From NCBI GenBank assembly GCA_016844425.1, contig JAERML010000183.1, forward strand, positions 1 to 7,698: DNA of 7,698 nt, in the 5' to 3' direction. Both the position numbers and the translations under genes were made by a program. Positions 6,618-7,698 of the stretch are shown one piece after another. Within the stretch, counting starts at the first letter, position 1. Each line of letters starts with the position of its first letter. The notes below the pieces were generated by a model. That model searched no databases and was not told the DNA's origin. It saw only the letters and a program-made list of their open reading frames with translations. Origin of the DNA: Bacteroidota bacterium. Its GTDB lineage: Bacteria > Bacteroidota > UBA10030 > UBA6906.

Positions 6618-6950
6618 ATGTATTGCATACACCTCGGCGGCCAACAAGGGCAGAGCAATCCAATCGTCTGTATTGAGGGGCGGCTTGACTGCGCCTCAAG
6701 CCTTGAGCTGGAACTGACAAACATCCTACAGAAGCTCCAAGATTCTCCTGGGTTTTGCACGGACCTTGGGATGTTCATCGACTTGGAAAAGGTTGAGTCA
6801 ATTTGCGCTGAATGTTTCAAGGTGTTTCAGAGAATTCAGAATCACTATCCGATACAGTTTCGGGGATATTCCCTCTTCCTGGAGATGGAGTTGATCGATC
6901 ACCATCTTCTCCCAAGGACCTATTCAAAAGCCGGCAAGGACATCAGATGA
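6618..6950 (+). CDS. Small STAS-like domain protein
   Basis: This is a 110-residue soluble protein without signal peptide or membrane segment. I take the ATG at 6618 as start, because the earlier in-frame TTG at 6579 lies within the candidate -12 element and ahead of the predicted transcription start. No strong Shine-Dalgarno is seen, which is common in this group. The fold looks like an anti-sigma-factor antagonist (STAS): strand VCIEGRLDC at 17-25, a helix rich in Leu/Glu at 27-41, core strand MFIDLEKVESI at 52-62, then CAECFKVFQRI. Aligned with the STAS motif 'V.-IDSAGLRVL', the phospho-acceptor Ser falls on Ala64 and the preceding Asp on Cys63, so phosphorylation control as in SpoIIAA seems lost. 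Its stop overlaps the next start (ATGA), pointing to coupled translation with the secreted protein. STAS is inferred from pattern only; the partner is unknown. Confidence 0.62.
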   Translation: MYCIHLGGQQGQSNPIVCIEGRLDCASSLELELTNILQKLQDSPGFCTDLGMFIDLEKVESICAECFKVFQRIQNHYPIQFRGYSLFLEMELIDHHLLPRTYSKAGKDIR

Positions 6951-7698
6951 ACCAAAGTTCTATAGCAGTTTGCACTCGATTGTTGATGACAACCATATTT
7001 GCGTTTTCAATCACAATGATCTTCGCCGAATCTTCGAGTGGACAAACAACTCTTCTTCAGGAAGGGTTTGAGAATACATCCTTCCCGCCAACGGGCTGGC
7101 ATTTGAAAAACCGTGGCTTAAATCAAGGCGGTGAGACATGGATTCGCGCAACTTGGTCGTACAACGGTCAGCCATACTATCACTCAGGCGTCGCTGGTGC
7201 CTTCTCTCAGGATGGCGAAACCGGTGAACGCATGGAAGAGTGGGTCGTCACGCGTCCAATAGTTGTTCCATCGGCGACGAATCTCTCACTCGCGTTTTGG
7301 CATCGCCTGCAATGGAACATGTACTCCGATGGGCCCGAGTATGTTCTTGTCTCGAGGACCGACACGCTCCCAGGTAGTTTCGTTGATACCGTGTTCACCC
7401 TATCCGGAACGGAACCTCCTAACTGGGCAGAAGTGAACATGAGTTTGCCGAACTACTCGGGGGAAGCCATCTACCTCGCGTTTGTGCACACATCGCCCGG
7501 TGGGTTTGCTGATGCGTGGGTGGTTGATGACGTTACAGTGACTTCCACGGCACAGGTGACAGTTGATGTTGGCACAGTAGACATCACTGAGCCTCCAGCA
7601 ATTGCTTGGGTTGGTCAGAGTTATTACCCCAAAGTAGCAATCAAGAATTTTGGCACAACCGCGCAAACAGGTTTCCCTGTCACTTTCTCTGTGAGGAC
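6947..7698 (+). CDS. Secreted choice-of-anchor-J / cleaved-adhesin domain protein, 3' partial
   Basis: The frame is open from ATG 6947 to the window end (250 codons). Residues 1-33 look like a signal peptide: a short Arg-containing start, then a hydrophobic run LLMTTIFAFSITMIFA, with cleavage near A27 or before TTLLQEGFE. Residues about 37-190 resemble a choice-of-anchor-J (cleaved adhesin, jelly-roll) domain, opening with EGFENTSFPPTGWHLKN and including LSLAFWHRLQW and the closing AWVVDDVTV. From about 196 a second Ig-like, CARDB-type domain begins (VDVGTVDITEPPAIAW, then VAIKNFGTTAQTGFPVTFSV). Proteins of this build in Bacteroidota usually end in a T9SS sorting domain and are exported or surface-bound; that end lies outside the window. 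It shares the ATGA overlap and presumably the sigma-54 promoter with the STAS-like gene. Confidence 0.8.
   Translation, partial: MNQSSIAVCTRLLMTTIFAFSITMIFAESSSGQTTLLQEGFENTSFPPTGWHLKNRGLNQGGETWIRATWSYNGQPYYHSGVAGAFSQDGETGERMEEWVVTRPIVVPSATNLSLAFWHRLQWNMYSDGPEYVLVSRTDTLPGSFVDTVFTLSGTEPPNWAEVNMSLPNYSGEAIYLAFVHTSPGGFADAWVVDDVTVTSTAQVTVDVGTVDITEPPAIAWVGQSYYPKVAIKNFGTTAQTGFPVTFSVR

Overview
The window looks like chromosomal DNA of a member of the Bacteroidota/Ignavibacteriota (FCB) group. The pointers are a TonB-dependent receptor with a carboxypeptidase-D-like leader domain, a type IX secretion (T9SS) C-terminal sorting domain of the 'NYPNPFNPST' kind, a two-component-regulator-type beta-propeller sensor, a choice-of-anchor-J secreted protein, and a promoter of the Bacteroidota TTG / TAnnTTTG type. 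The taxon below that level is a guess from memory of such families.

Layout. (1) Positions 1-584, minus strand: the N-terminal part of a TonB-dependent receptor that runs off the window, broken by a one-base frameshift near 304-309. (2) 597-949: a non-coding stretch between that receptor and an IS remnant. (3) About 950-2208, plus strand: a badly decayed DDE transposase with several frameshifts, an internal TGA, about 187 bp of foreign sequence, and no C-terminal catalytic part. (4) 2213-2470: the C-terminal T9SS sorting domain of a lost secreted protein, joined directly to the transposase fragment, with an in-frame TAG, then a hairpin and a strong intrinsic terminator (2517-2566). (5) 2710-6258: a Bacteroidota-type promoter and a large regulator, readable only in two overlapping frames (2778-4328 and 4234-6258). 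Dropping one T near 4233-4235 restores a single protein of about 1159 residues: signal peptide, 14 propeller blades, Y_Y_Y domain, one membrane helix, coiled coil, sigma-54 AAA+ domain and Fis-type HTH. (6) 6259-6617: an intergenic region with a hairpin, two 15-bp direct repeats and a near-consensus sigma-54 promoter. (7) 6618-6950 and 6947-7698: a small STAS-like protein whose stop overlaps the start of a secreted choice-of-anchor-J protein that continues past the window.

How it may work (inference). The regulator resembles the hybrid two-component sensors of Bacteroides on the periplasmic side. In the cytoplasm it carries neither kinase nor receiver, but a complete bacterial enhancer-binding protein, so an extracellular or periplasmic ligand could act through one membrane-bound polypeptide on sigma-54 RNA polymerase. 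The nearest sigma-54-like promoter is about 310 bp downstream of its stop codon. It has a tandem repeat at the usual enhancer distance and drives a two-gene operon. Together these form a plausible self-contained sensor-enhancer-target module, which is the most interesting part of the window.
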